64,000 nucleotides of DNA, taken from positions 50,048 through 114,047 of the forward strand of contig DASYEQ010000031.1 in NCBI GenBank assembly GCA_036498945.1. Direction: 5' to 3'. Made by a program: the position numbers and the translations under genes. A model generated the notes under the pieces. That model did no database searches and was not told the DNA's origin. It saw nothing but the letters and a program-made list of their open reading frames with translations. The DNA comes from JAQGMJ01 sp036498945. GTDB taxonomy: Bacteria > Pseudomonadota > Gammaproteobacteria > Burkholderiales > JAEUOS01. Below, in pieces: positions 60,870 through 64,000 of the stretch (positions are counted from its first letter, which is position 1; each line of letters begins with the position of its first letter).

Positions 60870-62342
60870 TTACAGCGACTTGCGAAGATTGGCCGGCGGG
60901 ATCTTCAACCCATCGCGGTATTTTGCGATGGTTCGCCTTGCGACGACGATGCCCTGCTGGCCCAATATATCGGCAATTTTCGAATCCGATAAAGGCTTTT
61001 TGACATCCTCCGAAGTGACGAGTTGCTTTATTAAAGCCCTAATCGCGGTAGAACTGCAAGCCCCCCCTGAATCGGTGGCCACGTGGCTGCCGAAAAAGTA
61101 TTTCAATTCAAAGATCCCGCGAGGAGTGAGCATGTACTTATTAGTGGTTACGCGGGAGATGGTGGACTCGTGCAGACCCAGTTCGTCGGCGATTTCGCGC
61201 AAAACCAAAGGGCGCATGGCGACTTCGCCATGGTCGAAAAAGTGCTTCTGCCGTTCGACGATCGCCTGCGCCACCCGCTCGATGGTCTCGAAGCGCTGGT
61301 GCACGTTTTTCAAGAGCCACTTGGCTTCCTGGAAGCGCGTGTGGATGGTCGCTTCGCCGTTAAGTGCAGGGGTACTGCGCCCGCGTTCGCGCGAAAGTAT
61401 TTCAGCGTACAGACGGTTGATGCGCAATTTGGGTACGGCGGCCGGGTTGACCCCCACCTTCCATTGGCCCTTGATCTTGCGCGCCATCACGTCCGGCGTG
61501 ATGTAGCGCGTGTCGATCACCGCGTATTGCGCGCCAGGCCGCGGGTTTTGCACCAGCAGCAACTCATGGGCGGCGCGCAGTTCGTTGTCGTCGCAGCGCA
61601 ACGTACGCTTCAACTGGCTGAAGTCGCGCGCGCCCAGAAGCTCCAGGTGCTTGCGGCTGATTTCCATCGCGAGATCGCGCGAACGCGAAGGCATGAGTAA
61701 CTGCAATTGCAGCAGCAACGCTTCGGCCAGGTCGCGCGCGCCCACGCCGGGCGGGTCGCACGACTGCAACAGGCGCAGCGCCACTTCGAGATCATCAAGC
61801 TCCAGGCCCAGTTCTTCCGGCAGCAGCTCGAGGATCTCCTGCAGCGACTGGCCGAGATAGCCGTCCTCGTTCAGGGCTTCGATCAGCGCGCTGATCAGCC
61901 CGCGGTCGAGCTCGGAAACGCGCATCAGCGCCACCTGGGCCAGCAGGTGGTCGCGCAGGCTGGATTCGGCAGCCGGCAACTGGCGCGCCGGGCCTTCGTC
62001 GTCATCGTCGTTGCGGTTGCGCGTGCCGCTGGAGGCGTATTCCCGTTCGTTCCAGTCGGGGCCGGCCTCGCTGCCTTCCGGTGCGCTGAAGGCGTCCGCC
62101 AGTGATTCGGTCTGCACCTTTTCGCCGCTGCCGAAGGCCTCGCCATTTTCGCCGTTCACCGCCCCGGCATCCTGGAAGCTGCCCGTATCGTCGTCGCGCT
62201 CCAGCAGCGGGTTCTCCGCCAGGATCTGCTCGATCTCCTGGTTGAGCTCGATGGTGGACAGTTGCAGCAGCCGGATTGACTGCTGCAGTTGCGGCGTCAG
62301 CGTCAGGTGCTGCGAAAGCTTGAGTTGCAGTGCTTGCTTCAT
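60870..62342 (-). CDS. rpoN: RNA polymerase sigma-54 factor
   Basis: A 490-residue sigma-54. Region I is Gln-rich (LKLSQHLTLTPQLQQSIRLLQLSTIELNQEI), followed by an acidic region II of variable sequence, the core-binding domain, the helix-turn-helix (LRDIADELGLHESTISRVTTNKY-like, here REIADELGLHESTISRV) and the RpoN box ARRTIAKYRD near the C terminus. It would drive the sigma-54 promoters seen before nasA and cobA in this window. It lies 2 bp after lptB. Confidence 0.97.
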   Translation of the reverse strand: MKQALQLKLSQHLTLTPQLQQSIRLLQLSTIELNQEIEQILAENPLLERDDDTGSFQDAGAVNGENGEAFGSGEKVQTESLADAFSAPEGSEAGPDWNEREYASSGTRNRNDDDDEGPARQLPAAESSLRDHLLAQVALMRVSELDRGLISALIEALNEDGYLGQSLQEILELLPEELGLELDDLEVALRLLQSCDPPGVGARDLAEALLLQLQLLMPSRSRDLAMEISRKHLELLGARDFSQLKRTLRCDDNELRAAHELLLVQNPRPGAQYAVIDTRYITPDVMARKIKGQWKVGVNPAAVPKLRINRLYAEILSRERGRSTPALNGEATIHTRFQEAKWLLKNVHQRFETIERVAQAIVERQKHFFDHGEVAMRPLVLREIADELGLHESTISRVTTNKYMLTPRGIFELKYFFGSHVATDSGGACSSTAIRALIKQLVTSEDVKKPLSDSKIADILGQQGIVVARRTIAKYRDGLKIPPANLRKSL

Positions 62343-62344
62343 GG

Positions 62345-63153
<809 letters not shown>

Positions 63154-63157
<4 letters not shown>

Positions 63158-64000
63158 GGCTTTTTCGGTGCCGCGGAGGTGCTTGGCGCGTTGGTGCCTG
63201 GCGCGCTGCCCGGGGCGCTACCGGGGGGACTATTGGCGGCACCGGGGGTTCCGGAGCGCTGCTCGCGCACAAACAAACCCTGGACCCGCTGCGGCGCCGT
63301 CTCCGGACCGCCGCCCGGCAGCATGCGGCTGATATTGTTGTTGAGGTCGATGACGCCGCGCTGGCCGCGGATCACGTCCTTGCCGCGCTCGATCACGACA
63401 TTGCGGATCAGCGTCGCGATACCGGTATCGGCGTTGTAGACGCCGAAATCGCCGCGGCCGACATCGGTGCCATTGGTCACGACGACATGCCCCTGGGCAT
63501 CGACCCGGCTGATCTTCGATTCCTCGCCCGGCTTGGTGCTGCCCGGCATACTGGGAGCGGCAGGCTTTCCGGGAGCGGCCGGGGCCGGTGCGCCCGGCTT
63601 GCCGCGCGCAGGGTGGCCGCCCGGCGCCGCGGACGCTGCGGGCTTGGCGCCGGGCGCCGCGGTCTTGACCATATAGGCAGTCAGGATATCGCCTTTGATG
63701 GTCTTGCCGTTGCGGATCGCGATCGCATTGCCGCGCGCTACCGCGATCTGTTTTTGGTCGAACCATTCGAGGCTGTCGCGCGCCGTGACCACGTCCTGGG
63801 CCGTCGTCATCTTGAGGTTTTTGCCGGTCACGACCGCCGTTGCCTTATCGACATCGTAGATCGCATGGTCGCCGACCACTGTCTGCGTGTCGCGCTTAAG
63901 CGTGACATGGCCTTCAGCCTCAACCCGGAAAATTTCCGTGTTGCCACCAACGCCGCCAAAACTGCTGTTGGCGCTGTTCGCGTCGGTCTTGGCCGCCGCC
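63154..64000 (-). CDS. lptA: LptA, periplasmic LPS-transport protein (5' end outside window)
   Basis: Partial: the reading frame is open to the window edge at 64000, so the signal peptide is not seen. Visible are EIFRVEAEGHVTLKRD, VVGDHAIYDVDKATAVVTG, the LptA/OstA beta-strand repeats. An Ala/Pro/Gly-rich stretch of about 45 residues interrupts the domain (around PGAKPAASAAPGG), followed by SRVDAQGHVVVTNGTDVGRG. The C terminus is a Pro/Ala/Gly-rich tail. LptA bridges the periplasm for LPS transport. Confidence 0.9.

Overview
The window is a 64 kb piece of a high-GC betaproteobacterial chromosome, most likely of the order Burkholderiales. The evidence is gene order: lptA-lptB-rpoN-hpf-ptsN-hprK-rapZ, the rsmA/gloA/plsC-like/gmhB/glyS/glyQ block, and Bug-type and Liv-type solute-binding proteins next to catabolic genes. 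This is an inference from family content, not a taxonomic assignment. I see no rRNA or tRNA gene, no insertion sequence, no prophage and no CRISPR array. Coding density is high and most gaps are short.

Layout. 0.1-3.3 kb: succinate-semialdehyde dehydrogenase, then a lactonase-like metallo-hydrolase/SDR pair, all leftward. 3.6-10.2 kb: housekeeping block (rsmA; gloA; YgjP-like metallopeptidase; acyltransferase; gmhB; glyS; glyQ). 10.4-14.1 kb: orphan Liv-type binding protein, single-domain response regulator, glpK. 14.3-21.4 kb (rightward): alaS, a small exported protein, a ModA-like binding protein and a five-PAS GGDEF-EAL protein. 21.5-26.1 kb (leftward): a complete Liv-type transporter in which permease, first ATPase and second ATPase form one polypeptide. 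26.6-35.6 kb: accessory region with a flavin reductase, two deacetylase/DMT genes and a probable catabolic cluster (VOC protein, PanE-like reductase, class II aldolase, LysR, amidohydrolase, a Pht5-like protein, Bug binding protein). 35.6-38.4 kb: bioB, a small exported protein, ybiB. 38.5-45.5 kb: nitrate/nitrite assimilation (nasA; cobA-nirB-nirD), with sequence-visible sigma-54 promoters on both arms and an NtrC-like site before cobA. 45.7-52.9 kb: poorly characterised genes (pseudo-M48 protein, alpha/beta hydrolase, inverted-architecture response regulator, AhpD-like, SapC, fatty-acid hydroxylase, deacetylase, beta-propeller). 53.0-56.8 kb: AsmA-like protein and mutY. 56.9-64 kb (leftward): LON-domain protein, rapZ, hprK, ptsN, hpf, rpoN, lptB and partial lptA.

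How the parts connect. rpoN, ptsN, hpf and rapZ at the right end form the classic nitrogen-PTS/sigma-54 block. Sigma-54-type promoters lie in front of nasA and of cobA-nirBD, so regulator and target are both in view. nasA makes nitrite, NirBD reduces it to ammonium, and CobA supplies the siroheme precursor.

Most notable beyond known families: (1) a dispersed two-hairpin element, five copies, each attached to a stop codon, with compensatory changes in its arms; (2) a chain of two very small ORFs between nasA and ybiB joined by ATGA overlaps, the first with a perfect Shine-Dalgarno sequence and the second a partial duplicate of the ybiB start; (3) a palindrome-rich repeat array between hprK and rapZ; (4) the LivM-LivG-LivF fusion with an altered ABC signature.
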